Positions 17,168 through 26,700 of a stretch of 64,000 nt of DNA are shown here, piece by piece (the first letter of the stretch is position 1; the number at the start of each line of letters is the position of its first letter). Below the pieces are notes generated by a model, which saw only the letters and a program-made list of their open reading frames with translations, did no database searches and was not told where the DNA came from. The stretch covers positions 18,261-82,260 of the forward strand of contig NZ_MJEI01000083.1 in NCBI RefSeq assembly GCF_002095395.1. The letters run 5' to 3'. The DNA comes from Williamsia sp. 1135 (GTDB lineage: Bacteria; Actinomycetota; Actinomycetes; Mycobacteriales; Mycobacteriaceae). A program made the position numbers and the translations under genes.

Positions 17168-18517
17168 TCAGCCCTCGATGATCGCGGTGACGCCTTGCCC
17201 ACCGGCAGCGCAGATGGAGATCAGCGCGCGGCCGCCGCCGTTTTCCTTGATCTGCTTCGCCGCCTGGGCGACGATCCGGCCACCGGTCGCGGCGAACGGG
17301 TGTCCCGCAGCCAACGACGAGCCGTTGACGTTGAGCTTGGCGCGATCGATCGAGCCGAGGGCCTTGTCGAGGCCGAGGCGTTCTTTGCAGTAATCCTCGG
17401 ATTCGAACGCCGCGAGCGTGCAGAGCACCACCGACGCGAAGGCCTCATGGATCTCGTAGAAGTCGAAGTCCTGCAGGGTCAGGCCGTTGCGCTCGAGCAG
17501 CCGCGGGATGGCGTAGGTCGGGGCCATCAGCAGGCCGTCCGGCCCGTTGACGTAGTCGACTGCAGCGGTCTCGACGTCCACCAGATGCGCGAGCACCGGC
17601 AGCTTCTTCTCCGCAGCCCACTCGTCGGTGGACAGCAGCACCGCCGACGCACCGTCGGTCAGCGGGGTCGAGTTGCCCGCGGTCATGGTCGCGTCGCCGA
17701 GCGAGACGCCGAAGACCGGCTTCAGGGTCGCCAGCTTCTCGACCTTGCTGCCCGGACGCAGGTTCTGGTCGCGGGTCAGACCCTGGAACGGGGTGATCAG
17801 ATCGTCGAAGAACCCGCGGTCGTACGCTGCCGCCATCTTCTGGTGGCTGGCCGCGGCGAGCTCGTCCTGGTCCTCGCGCTTGATGCCGAATTCCTTGGCG
17901 GTGATGGCCGCGTGGTCGCCCATCGACATCCCGGTGCGTGGTTCGCCGTTGCGGGGGATCTCGATGCCCAGCGAGGTCGGGAGCTTGGCGACGGCCTTGA
18001 GCCGGTCAGCCAGGCTGCGCGCCCGGTTCACCTGCAACATCACCTGGCGCATGTCCTCGGAAACCCCGATGGGCGCGTCCGACGTGGTGTCGACGCCGCC
18101 GCCGATACCGGCCTCGAACTTGCCGGTGGCGATGCCGTCGGCGACCGCGGAGATCGCCTGCAGGCCGGTGCCGCAGGCCTGCTGCAGATCGAAGGCAGGC
18201 GTGTACGGCGACAGCGCCGAACCCAGCACCGATTCCCGGATCAGGTTGAAGTCGCGCGAGTGCTTGAGCACCGCGCCGCCGGCGACCATGCCGAGGCGTT
18301 CACCCTGCAGGCTGAACCGGCTGATCAGGCCGTCGAGGGTGGCGGTGAACATGTCCTGATTGCTCGCGCGGGCGTACGCACCATCCTGGCGCGCGAACGG
18401 AATCCGGTTGCCACCGACGATCGCGACCGGCCGCACGCTGCGGGTCTTGCGCGATGTGGTCGCAGCCCCACTGGTTTCTGTCGGCCCGTTGTTTGTGGGC
18501 TCATTGCTCGTCGACAC
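17168..18517 (-). CDS. fadA2: Acetyl-CoA acetyltransferase / thiolase (FadA2-like)
   Basis: Thiolase of about 449 residues. The active-site cysteine lies in LQQACGTGLQAI (about residue 108), the second catalytic pair in NVNGSSLAAGHPFAATGGRIV (histidine of GHP), and CAAGGQGV carries the C-terminal cysteine. The N-terminus has a roughly 30-residue Ser/Thr-rich extension before VRPVAIVGGNRIPF. Gene order with fabG4 and a MaoC hydratase matches M. tuberculosis Rv0243/Rv0242c/Rv0241c, where this is annotated fadA2. It could degrade beta-ketoacyl-CoA or make acetoacetyl-CoA. It is transcribed away from fabG4 from a shared promoter region with a perfect operator-like palindrome. Confidence 0.93.
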   Translation of the reverse strand: MSTSNEPTNNGPTETSGAATTSRKTRSVRPVAIVGGNRIPFARQDGAYARASNQDMFTATLDGLISRFSLQGERLGMVAGGAVLKHSRDFNLIRESVLGSALSPYTPAFDLQQACGTGLQAISAVADGIATGKFEAGIGGGVDTTSDAPIGVSEDMRQVMLQVNRARSLADRLKAVAKLPTSLGIEIPRNGEPRTGMSMGDHAAITAKEFGIKREDQDELAAASHQKMAAAYDRGFFDDLITPFQGLTRDQNLRPGSKVEKLATLKPVFGVSLGDATMTAGNSTPLTDGASAVLLSTDEWAAEKKLPVLAHLVDVETAAVDYVNGPDGLLMAPTYAIPRLLERNGLTLQDFDFYEIHEAFASVVLCTLAAFESEDYCKERLGLDKALGSIDRAKLNVNGSSLAAGHPFAATGGRIVAQAAKQIKENGGGRALISICAAGGQGVTAIIEG

Positions 18518-18557
18518 TGTGGCTCTCCCATGTAGTGGATGACTCGTATAGCGTATT

Positions 18558-18573
18558 CTTACTCGCGAGTAAG
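18558..18573. promoter_or_regulatory. TetR-type operator in the fadA2/fabG4 divergent promoter
   Basis: CTTACTCGCGAGTAAG is a perfect 16-base palindrome centred between the two divergent genes. It matches CTTACCAGCCGGTAAG upstream of the TetR gene at 20987-21592 at all positions except the six CTTACnnGCnnGTAAG variable ones (four differ), so that regulator probably binds both. Confidence 0.7.
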
Positions 18574-18656
18574 TTAGTTGTCGACTCCGCCCGGGACTAC
18601 CCCTGATGGGCGGCGGAAAACAACTTCAGATGCCGTCAGCGACCTAGGAGTGCTTC

Positions 18657-20027
18657 GTGTCAGCCACTGGAACCACCGACCTGTATTCGACGTTCGTCAG
18701 CTCCGGACCCGGATCGTTCATCGCCGGCAAGGTCGGCCTGCCCCAGCCGCCGGTCCTGCGCCGTTACAAGGCAGGCGAACCGGCTCTGTCCGGGCCCGTC
18801 CTGCTCGGCGGCAACGGCCGGCTGATCGAACCGCTGCGCGAGATCCTCGGCGATCCCGACAGCGGATATGAACTGATCACGAACAACACCGGGGGCCGGG
18901 GTGCGGACAAGCTCGGCGCCGTCGTGCTCGATGCGACCGGGATCACCCAGTCCTCGGAGCTCTCGCTGCTCTTCGAGTTCTTCACCCCGACCCTGCGTTC
19001 CACCGGCAACTCGGCGCGCTTCGTGGTCATCGGCACCACTCCCGAACTGATCAAGAACCCGAACGAGCACATCGCCCAGCGCGCCCTCGAAGGCTTCACC
19101 CGGTCGCTCGGCAAGGAGCTGCGCAAGGGTGCCACCGCCCAACTCGTATACGTCTCCCCCGACGCCAAGACCGGCCTGTCCGGCCTTGAGTCGACACTGC
19201 GGTTCATCCTCTCGGCCAAGTCGGCCTTCGTCGACGCCCAGGTCATCCGCGTCGACGAGAAGGATGCCGTCGCCCCGGCCAGCTGGGACAAGCCGCTGCA
19301 GGGCAAGGTCGCCGTGGTCACCGGAGCCGCCCGCGGTATCGGCGCCACCATCGCCGAGGTGCTCGCCCGTGACGGCGCCCACGTCATCGCCGCAGACATC
19401 CCCGCGGCGGGCGATGCCCTGTCGGCGACCGCGAACAAGGTCGGCGGCACCGCGCTACCCCTCGACGTCACAGCCGCCGACGCAGGCAAGAAGCTCGCCG
19501 AGCACGTCCTCGAACGTCACGGCGGCGTGGACATCATCGTGAACAACGCGGGCATCACCCGCGACAAGTTGCTCGCCAACATGGACGACGCTCGCTGGAG
19601 TTCGGTCATCGGCGTGAATCTCATTGCGCCGCAGCAGCTCGTCGACGACCTGGTCGAGGCGGGCGCACTGCGTGAGGGTGGCTCGGTCATCGACGTGTCG
19701 TCCATCGCGGGAATCGCGGGCAACCGCGGGCAGACCAACTACGGCACCTCGAAGGCCGGGGTGATCGGCCTCGTCGACGCCTACGCGCCGATCCTGGCCG
19801 AGAAGAAGATCACCATCAACGCAGTCGCCCCGGGCTTCATCGAAACCGCCATGACCGCCGCGATTCCGCTGGCCACCCGCGAGGTGGGCCGTCGCATCAG
19901 CTCGCTGCAGCAGGGCGGTCAGACCGTCGACGTCGCAGAGACCGTCGCATACTTCGCCAACCCGGCGTCGAGTGCGGTCACCGGCAACGTCGTCCGGGTC
20001 TGCGGCCAGAGCATGCTGGGTGCCTGA
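18657..20027 (+). CDS. fabG4: High-molecular-weight 3-oxoacyl-ACP/CoA reductase (FabG4)
   Basis: Two-domain ketoreductase of 456 residues. An N-terminal Rossmann-like domain without catalytic residues (about 1-215) precedes a full SDR domain starting at [20 protein letters not shown]. The SDR part has [11 protein letters not shown], the catalytic SSIAGIAG serine, [10 protein letters not shown] tyrosine/lysine, and [10 protein letters not shown]. This architecture is that of FabG4, which reduces beta-ketoacyl-CoA/ACP with NADH. It begins at GTG 18657 and is followed one base later by the MaoC hydratase, so the two act in sequence on the same acyl chain. Confidence 0.93.
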   Translation: MSATGTTDLYSTFVSSGPGSFIAGKVGLPQPPVLRRYKAGEPALSGPVLLGGNGRLIEPLREILGDPDSGYELITNNTGGRGADKLGAVVLDATGITQSSELSLLFEFFTPTLRSTGNSARFVVIGTTPELIKNPNEHIAQRALEGFTRSLGKELRKGATAQLVYVSPDAKTGLSGLESTLRFILSAKSAFVDAQVIRVDEKDAVAPASWDKPLQGKVAVVTGAARGIGATIAEVLARDGAHVIAADIPAAGDALSATANKVGGTALPLDVTAADAGKKLAEHVLERHGGVDIIVNNAGITRDKLLANMDDARWSSVIGVNLIAPQQLVDDLVEAGALREGGSVIDVSSIAGIAGNRGQTNYGTSKAGVIGLVDAYAPILAEKKITINAVAPGFIETAMTAAIPLATREVGRRISSLQQGGQTVDVAETVAYFANPASSAVTGNVVRVCGQSMLGA

Positions 20028-20028
20028 T

Positions 20029-20916
20029 ATGGCCAAAACCATTGCACTGAAGGAGTTCCCGGGGACCGCCGACATCTACCGGCGGGCCATCATCGGGATG
20101 CTGCCGGTGGTCGGCAAGTCGGGGAAGGTATCCCCCGACGCCACCCTCCCCGACACCGAGCTGACGCTGTCCGGCGTGAAGGTCGACCTCGATCAGCTCG
20201 CCAAGTACTGCGCCGCGACGGGTCAGCGGTTCGGCGACACGCTCCCGCTGACATTCCCGTTCGTCCTCCAGTTCCCGCTGGTCATGAAACTGCTTGTCGC
20301 AGGCGACTTCCCGTTGACGGCCATCGGCTCGGTCCACATCGAGAACACCATCGAGCGGTTCCGGCCGATCGGGGTCACCGAGCCGCTGACGATCACCACG
20401 CACGCCGAGAATCTGCGCGAACACCGCAAGGGCATGCTGGTCGACGCGATCTCAGAGTTCGCCGTCGGCCACGAGCCGGTCGCCAGGCAGACCGCGACGT
20501 TCCTGAGTCAGCAGCGCACCAGCCTGTCCGGTGGGCCGCGACCCGAGGCCCCGAAGGATCACCGCCCGCCACCGCCGGATGCGAAGCTGAAGGCGGATCT
20601 GGGGCTGATCCGGCAGTACGCGGCTGCCAGCGGCGACCGCAACCCGATCCACATGAGCGATCTGGGCGCCAAGGCGTTCGGCTTCCCACGGGCCATCGCC
20701 CACGGTATGTGGACCGCCGCCCGCGTCGTGGCCAACGTCGAGGGACGACTCGACGACAAGGTCACGTACAACGTGCGGTTCGGTAAGCCGGTCATCCTGC
20801 CCGCCACGGTGAACGTCTACACCGAGCAGGTCGAGGGCGCGGGCTCAGGCGCGTTCGACATCTCGGTGCTCAACCCGAAAAAGGGTTACCCGCACCTCAC
20901 CGCGACACTCCGGTAA
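20029..20916 (+). CDS. MaoC-like (R)-3-hydroxyacyl thioester dehydratase (HtdX-like)
   Basis: Double hot-dog protein of 295 residues. The hydratase motif of the second hot dog (YAAASGDRNPIHMSDLGAKAFG, with catalytic Asp and His, then AHGMWTAA) is intact; the first hot dog is the non-catalytic kind. It removes or adds water at 3-hydroxyacyl-CoA/ACP. ATG 20029 begins right after the fabG4 stop. The order corresponds to Rv0241c (htdX) in M. tuberculosis. It likely belongs to the same transcript as fabG4 and the same TetR regulon. Confidence 0.9.
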   Translation: MAKTIALKEFPGTADIYRRAIIGMLPVVGKSGKVSPDATLPDTELTLSGVKVDLDQLAKYCAATGQRFGDTLPLTFPFVLQFPLVMKLLVAGDFPLTAIGSVHIENTIERFRPIGVTEPLTITTHAENLREHRKGMLVDAISEFAVGHEPVARQTATFLSQQRTSLSGGPRPEAPKDHRPPPPDAKLKADLGLIRQYAAASGDRNPIHMSDLGAKAFGFPRAIAHGMWTAARVVANVEGRLDDKVTYNVRFGKPVILPATVNVYTEQVEGAGSGAFDISVLNPKKGYPHLTATLR

Positions 20917-20925
20917 TCCCGGAAT

Positions 20926-20976
20926 TGGTGGGTTTTGGCGAGCATTTCCCCAGGTGGGGGTCGCCAAAACCCACCA
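20926..20976. terminator. Long palindrome between convergent genes
   Basis: TGGTGGGTTTTGGCGA at 20926-20941 and its exact complement at 20961-20976 form a 16-base-pair stem with a 19-base loop, between the convergent htdX and tetR ends. The left arm shares TTTTGGCG with the palindrome at 17069. Confidence 0.65.
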
Positions 20977-20986
20977 TTTTCGGATT

Positions 20987-21592
20987 CTAGGGGCGGTCGC
21001 CTGCGAGGCCGCGCCAGCCCATGGAGACCATGAGGTCGGCCGCGGTGTCGAGGTCGATGTCCCCTTCGGAGATCCGGTCGGCCACCGCCTCACCGGCACC
21101 GACCAGCGCGACGGCCATCAGTTCGAAGTCGGTGTCACTCGGGTGCGGAACCGTGGTCCCGCGGCGGAGCAGGTCGGCGACCATCTCGATGAGTCGCGCA
21201 CGGCTGGCGGCGACAAGACCCGCGAAGTTGGCCTGGCCGGTGGCGAGGCGATAGAGCACCCGCCACGACTCCTTGTTGTCGTGGACGTACCGCAAGAAGT
21301 CGTAGATGACGGTGCGGGCCTGATCGTGCTGCCGGAGATTCGGGTCGAAGCCGGCGCTCATCGCTTCGATGAAGCGGCCACCCTCCCGATTGATACAGGC
21401 GCCGAACAGTTCGTCCTTCGACCCGTAATAGAGATACAGCATCGGCTTGCTGATGCTGGCCTGTGCCGCAATGGCATCCATCGAGGTCTCACGAAAGCCG
21501 TTGGCGGCGAACACCTGTACGGCCGCGTCGAGCATCTGCTGCTCGCGGACGGCGCGCGGTAGGCGCTTCGTTCCTCCGGCCACCACAACCAC
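20987..21592 (-). CDS. TetR-family regulator of the fadA2/fabG4 region (Rv0238-like)
   Basis: A 201-residue TetR protein. The helix-turn-helix is residues about 18-60 (MLDAAVQVFAANGFRETSMDAIA, SISKPMLYLYYGSKDELF). The ligand-binding part (RTVIYDFLRYVHDNKESWRVLYRL) resembles regulators of lipid genes, and gene order corresponds to Rv0238. An operator palindrome lies 41 bases upstream of the start and the same motif is in the fadA2/fabG4 promoter, so I infer autoregulation and control of that block, with an acyl-CoA ligand likely. Confidence 0.88.
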   Translation of the reverse strand: MVVVAGGTKRLPRAVREQQMLDAAVQVFAANGFRETSMDAIAAQASISKPMLYLYYGSKDELFGACINREGGRFIEAMSAGFDPNLRQHDQARTVIYDFLRYVHDNKESWRVLYRLATGQANFAGLVAASRARLIEMVADLLRRGTTVPHPSDTDFELMAVALVGAGEAVADRISEGDIDLDTAADLMVSMGWRGLAGDRP

Positions 21593-21632
21593 TCTTTCTG
21601 CCAGTTTCTGGACACATGGACGTCCGGACTAC

Positions 21633-21648
21633 CTTACCAGCCGGTAAG
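21633..21648. promoter_or_regulatory. TetR operator upstream of the tetR gene
   Basis: CTTACCAGCCGGTAAG, a near-perfect palindrome between the tetR start (21592) and the end of lpqI (21717). It shares CTTAC, GC and GTAAG spacing with the site at 18558-18573. Confidence 0.65.
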
Positions 21649-21716
21649 TTTCGGGTTCCCGGAGTGGTGAATCGTCGCCGCATCTGCCCGGTCGAGCATG
21701 TCAGCGGTCGCGCATG

Positions 21717-22934
21717 TCAGCAGTCGAGCACACCCTTCGCGCGGAGCACCCGCACCACCGACTCGTCCACCTGCGTGGCAGGCAACTCGCCGGTGTTCAC
21801 TGCCGTGGTCAGCGTATCGAGCACCGCGGGCACCTTGTCGGTGGACAGCCACAGCGCGATGTCGGCGCCGGCGGACAGCGCGAGGGTCGCAGCCTTCTCG
21901 ATGCCGTACTTGGCGCTGATGGCCGCCATGCCCGACAGATCGTCGGTGAAGATCGGACCGTCGAAGGGCTGGCCGCCGTAGCCGGTGCCCTCGCGGAGCA
22001 ACGACATCGCCGGCTCACTGATGCTGGCCGGGGTGTCCGGTCCGGTCAGGCCCGGGACGATGAGATGCCCCACCATCACCCCGACGCCGGGCTGGATCAG
22101 CGACCGATACGGGACGAGATCGTCGTCCTGCAGCTCGTCCAGCGGCGGGGTCGCGACGGTGCCGGTGTGTGAGTCGCCGGATCCGTGACCGTGGCCCGGG
22201 AAGTGCTTGAACACCGGCATGATGCCTGCATCCTGGAGGCCGTGGGCGTAGGCGTTCGCGTACTGGGTCACGACCTCGGGATCATTGCTGAACGAACGGT
22301 CGCCGATCACGTCGTCGTCGGACTCATCGCTCACGTCCGCCACCGGTGCGTAATCGACGGTGACCCCGAGTTCCTTCATCTTCAGACCCTGAGACCTTGC
22401 CAGCGCCCGAACCTGCGCCGGCGTGTCGGTCTGGGCGAGTTCACGGGCCGACGGGCTGTCGATTCCCAGCGACGACAGCCGCGACACCCGGCCGCCCTCC
22501 TGATCGACGGTGACCATCACCGGGGTCTTTGCCGCGTCCTGCACCGTCTCGATGCCACCGTCGGACAGGATCGACAGATCGGTCCAGCTCCCGATGAACA
22601 CGCCGCCGATCTGTTCGGTCTTCACCACGTCCAGCGCGTCCGACGTTCCGGTGACACCGACGACCAGCAGCTGGGCGAGCTTGCGCCGCAGGCTCATCGA
22701 CTCGAGTTCATCGTCCCCGCACGACACCGGCGACACCGCAGTCGACGACGACACCGGAACACTCGAAGTCGTACCGCTGGAGTAGGCCGAGGTCGGCGGG
22801 ATCTCCGGACCTCCGTCCCCGTTACTGCACGCCGCCAGCACGGACGCCACAGTCACGGTCAGCACGGCCAGACACCTGGACCGCCCGTGATGAGAGAACT
22901 GCCCGCGACGAGAAGGCTGCACTGGGGAAAACAT
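21717..22934 (-). CDS. lpqI: Beta-N-acetylhexosaminidase lipoprotein, GH3 (LpqI-like)
   Basis: Lipoprotein of 405 residues with lipobox LAAC (Cys36) and a Ser/Thr-rich spacer. The GH3 NagZ core is complete: MVTVDQEGGRVSRL, KHFPGHGHGSGDSH (catalytic histidine loop with the His-Asp dyad of bacterial NagZ-type enzymes) and FTDDLSGMAAI with the nucleophilic aspartate. It cleaves beta-GlcNAc from peptidoglycan fragments outside the membrane during wall recycling. Gene order corresponds to Rv0237 (lpqI). It is divergent from the universal stress protein gene. Confidence 0.92.
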   Translation of the reverse strand: MFSPVQPSRRGQFSHHGRSRCLAVLTVTVASVLAACSNGDGGPEIPPTSAYSSGTTSSVPVSSSTAVSPVSCGDDELESMSLRRKLAQLLVVGVTGTSDALDVVKTEQIGGVFIGSWTDLSILSDGGIETVQDAAKTPVMVTVDQEGGRVSRLSSLGIDSPSARELAQTDTPAQVRALARSQGLKMKELGVTVDYAPVADVSDESDDDVIGDRSFSNDPEVVTQYANAYAHGLQDAGIMPVFKHFPGHGHGSGDSHTGTVATPPLDELQDDDLVPYRSLIQPGVGVMVGHLIVPGLTGPDTPASISEPAMSLLREGTGYGGQPFDGPIFTDDLSGMAAISAKYGIEKAATLALSAGADIALWLSTDKVPAVLDTLTTAVNTGELPATQVDESVVRVLRAKGVLDC

Positions 22935-23023
22935 GCGTCGAGTCTTGCACGGCCCACTGATGTGACGGACGTTACATTTGCCGGGTATCCTCGAAACCCT
23001 CAGCCCCTGCGGGAGGAAAAGCC

Positions 23024-23599
23024 ATGTCCGGTCTAACAGGCGACACCAAGCAAGACACGATCATGATCGCCTACGACGGCAGCGAGAACGCCGATCGCGC
23101 GATCGACTACGCGGGGCGTTTTCTGGCCTCTCATCGCGCCTATGTCGTGACGGCGTGGGAATCGGGAGTGCACCAGAGCGCCCGTCTGTCCGCTCTGTCG
23201 GGCGGGATGCAGCCGGTACTGCATTCGGTCGTCGACCAGGACATCGACGACGCACTGCATGTCGACGCCCGCACCCGCAATTCCCGGGGCGTCGCGCGGG
23301 CCCGGGCGGCCGGCCTGGCTGCCGAGGGCCGCCTCGCCGAGGTCGATTCGACCGTGTGGGGTGCACTGGTCGACGCCGCGGACACCCTCGAGGTCGACAT
23401 CCTCGTCACCGGAACGCGCGGTTCATCAGGTTTGCGAGCGCTACTGCACAGCAGTGTTGCCGAGCACGTACTGAAGCACTGCCAGCGACCGGTGCTCGTG
23501 GTCCCGGCCGGGTGTGCCCGCCGCGGCGAGGGCGCGGTCGCCGGCCAGAAGGCGGCTGACCGGAAGAGCAAGGCCCGGGTGGTAACTTCGCAGCCATGA
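23024..23599 (+). CDS. Universal stress protein (UspA family)
   Basis: Single Usp domain, 191 residues: IMIAYDGSENADRAIDYA at the start and the ATP-binding signature GTRGSSGLRALLHSSVAEHVLKHCQRPVLVV (glycines and the G-S/T pair visible), so an ATP-binding member. A charged tail of about 25 residues follows. The start at ATG 23024 is preceded by GGGAGG. It overlaps the DUF2613 gene by four bases, forming a usp-DUF2613-aftD operon. Confidence 0.9.
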   Translation: MSGLTGDTKQDTIMIAYDGSENADRAIDYAGRFLASHRAYVVTAWESGVHQSARLSALSGGMQPVLHSVVDQDIDDALHVDARTRNSRGVARARAAGLAAEGRLAEVDSTVWGALVDAADTLEVDILVTGTRGSSGLRALLHSSVAEHVLKHCQRPVLVVPAGCARRGEGAVAGQKAADRKSKARVVTSQP

Positions 23600-23796
23600 T
23601 GAACAACCGCCTGATCGCCGGCGCTGTCGCCGGCCTCCTCGGCGTGGTCGTGGCCATTGGAGCGGTGTTCCTCGGTGGCGTCTTGACCTCTGAGGACAAG
23701 CCAGCAACTGATGTGAACAGCTTCAACGCCGACAGCGGATTCGTTCAGGGCTCGGTCGACTACGGCACCAGGGACAACGCCGGAGTCACAAACTGA
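23596..23796 (+). CDS. Small membrane/secreted DUF2613 protein (Rv0236A-like)
   Basis: A 66-residue protein: one membrane helix or signal anchor (residues about 5-30, GAVAGLLGVVVAIGAVFLGG) and a short extracytoplasmic tail ending VQGSVDYGTRDN. This fits DUF2613, which in M. tuberculosis precedes aftD as Rv0236A. Function unknown. It starts within the usp stop (ATGA) and its own stop overlaps the probable CTG start of aftD (CTGA), so all three are coupled. Confidence 0.85.
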   Translation: MMNNRLIAGAVAGLLGVVVAIGAVFLGGVLTSEDKPATDVNSFNADSGFVQGSVDYGTRDNAGVTN

Positions 23797-26700
23797 CCAA
23801 ACGGGGACTGCTTATTGCAGCTCTGTGGGCGCTGTTGGCGTCGTTCGCCCAATCGCCCGGCCTGATCGCCGCCGACACCAAACTCGACCTCACCGCCGAC
23901 CCTCTCGGCTTTCTCGGTCGCGCCGCGCATCTGTGGTCGTCCATCGCCCCACTCGGCCAGGTGCAGAATCAGGCCTACGGTTATTTCTTCCCGCATGGGG
24001 CCTTCTTTGCTGTCGGTGATCTGCTCGCCGTTCCGCCCTGGGTGACCCAGCGCCTGTGGTGGGCCCTGCTGCTGTGGGTCGGTTTCGTGGGGTTTGTACG
24101 CCTGGCCGACGCGGTGGGCGTCGGCTCGCGCTGGTCCCGGATCTTCGCCGCGGTGATCTTCGTCGCGAGCCCGCGAGTGCTGACGACCATCGGATCGATT
24201 TCTTCCGAGACGCTGCCGGTGATGCTGGCCCCGTGGGTACTCGCTCCCGTCGTCATCGCCCTGAACCACCCCGATCCGCGAAAGAATCTGCGGCAGCTGG
24301 CTTTCCAATCTGCCTGCGCACTGGCGTTGATGGGCGCGGTGAACGCGGTCGCAACGCTTGCAGCGGCGTCGGTCGCCGGACTGTGGTGGCTGCTGCACAC
24401 CCCGATCAAGCGACCGGCCGAACGCTGGTTGCGATTCGGTGGGTGGTGGGCGCTCGGGGCGACGGCAGCGTGCCTGTGGTGGGTCGTCCCACTGCTCATC
24501 CTGTCCCGCGTCAGCCCGCCGTTCCTGGATTTCATCGAATCCTCCCGGGTGACAACGGAATGGGTGTCGCTGACCGAGGTGCTGCGCGGCACCAGCGCCT
24601 GGACACCGTTCGTGTCACCGGAGCGGGTCGCGGGGGCAAGCCTGGTCACCCAGCCGGTTGCGGTGCTCTCCACCGGGTTGCTCGCGGCGGCAGGACTGAC
24701 CGGGCTCGCCATGCGGGCGATGCCAGGACGCGGCCGACTGATCACCATCTTGATCATCGGCCTGCTCATGATCTGCCTCGGCTATCCCGGGCAGCTCGGG
24801 TCGCCGCTCTCGGAGTCGGTGCGGGTGTTCCTCGACGACGCGGGCGCACCTTTGCGCAACGTCCACAAGTGGGATCCGCTGATCCGGATCCCGTTGGCAC
24901 TGGGCATCGCTCACCTACTGGCCCGCGTCCCCACACCGGACGTCGCCGGCTGGCGCGGTACCGGCCGCGCGGTCGCCCACCCGGAGCGTTCCCGGCCGGT
25001 GGCGGCAGCGATCGTGGTCCTGGTGGCTGCGCTCGCCGCGGGTTCCATGGTCTGGACCGCGGCCCTCGCAGCCCCTGGCAGCTACAGCTCCATCCCGTCG
25101 TATTGGAAGCAGACGGCGCAGTGGCTCGAAGACAATGATGCGGACCAAGACCGGCGCGCACTGGTGGTGCCGGGATCACCTTTTGCGAACCAGACCTGGG
25201 GTCTGACCCGCGACGAACCGCTGCAGGTGCTCGCCGACGAACCGTGGGCCGTGCGCGATGCCATCCCGCTGACACCGCCCGGCGCCATCCGGGCCCTGGA
25301 TTCGGTGCAGCGAGCGGTCGCCGCCGGACGACCGCTCCCCGGCCTCGCCGCCACGCTTGCCCAGCAAGGCATTTCGTATGTGGTCGTACGTGCCGACCTC
25401 GATCCGTCCACCTCGAGGTCCGCGCGACCGATCCTGGCCCACAATGCGATCGCGGGTTCGCCGGGTATGACCCCGGTTGCGCAGTTCGGACCCGAGGTCG
25501 GCCCGCCGCGCATCGACGACGTCGTCTCCGACGACGGGTTGCGTCCGACAATGCCTGCGGTGCAGATCTTCCAGGTCGACTCCGACGTCGCGTTCCCCGG
25601 TACCCGGCCTGCCACCGTGCCACTGAACCAGATGCCCAGGGTATCCGGTGGACCCGAAGCCCTTGCCCCACTACAGAATGCAGCGGCGCTGAGCGGTGGT
25701 CCACCCCTGGGACCCGTCCTCCTGCAGTCCGATGCGCAGCGCGCCGGACTTCCCGATGCACCGTTGATCGTCACCGACTCCCCCACCGACCGTGAAGTCG
25801 ACTTCGGGCGGGTCGACGACCACAGTTCGGCACTTCGCGCGCCAGGCGATCCACGACTGACCCAGAACGCCGCGACGGACTATCCGGTCGACGGGCAGCC
25901 TCTGGTCCAGGGCGAATGGCTGCTCGACGGTGAGCCCGGGCAGCTGTCTGTCAGTGCATCCGGGTCTGCCTCCGACGCAACGCAACTGGGGCAGAGTGCT
26001 CCGGGCAGCTCACCGGCGGCCGCGTTCGACGGGAACCCGAACACCGCGTGGGTCAGCCGCGGACTCGATTCCGCGGTGGGACAGTGGTTACAGCTCGACT
26101 TCAGCAGACCACGGGAGCGGCTGGCCCTCGACGTCACCGTCGGCAAGGCACTAGGCGCCGGCGTCAGTACGCTTCTGATCACCACCGAGGCCGGGAGCAC
26201 CGTGGCCACCGGCGTGACCCCGGGCGAACCCACGTCCGTGGTGCCACCCAGCGGTCCGACCCGATGGGTGCAGATCAGGGCCATCGGCACCGACAATGGC
26301 ACGGCCGGAAACCAATTCGCGATCTCGGAGATAGAGCTCCGCGATGCCGCGCAGGCGCGGACGCTGCCCATCCGCCACCGGGTGGTACTACCGGAATTGG
26401 TGGCGGGTCAACAGGTCGCCGGGTGGGCGCTGGCCCCCGAACTGCCCGGGCGCGACGCATGTGTACCCGACCGCGACGTCACTCGATGTTCGGGAGCACT
26501 GGGACTCGCGCCCGAAGAGCCCGGGATCTTCGGACGGGTGTTGTCGGTGCCGAGCCCGGTGGCGGTGACGCCCTCGATCACGCTGACCGCCAACCCTTCC
26601 GAGGAACTCAACCGGCTATTGGCCGGAGATGATCAGATCGTCGCGACTGCGCCGTCGGCGAGCATCGACCCCCGTGGCAACGCGGGCGCGGCCGTCGACG

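Noticed and set aside
22935..23023. Iron or stress operator between lpqI and usp
   Set aside because: Only a weak dyad near GTGACGGACGTTAC; not supported by a second copy.
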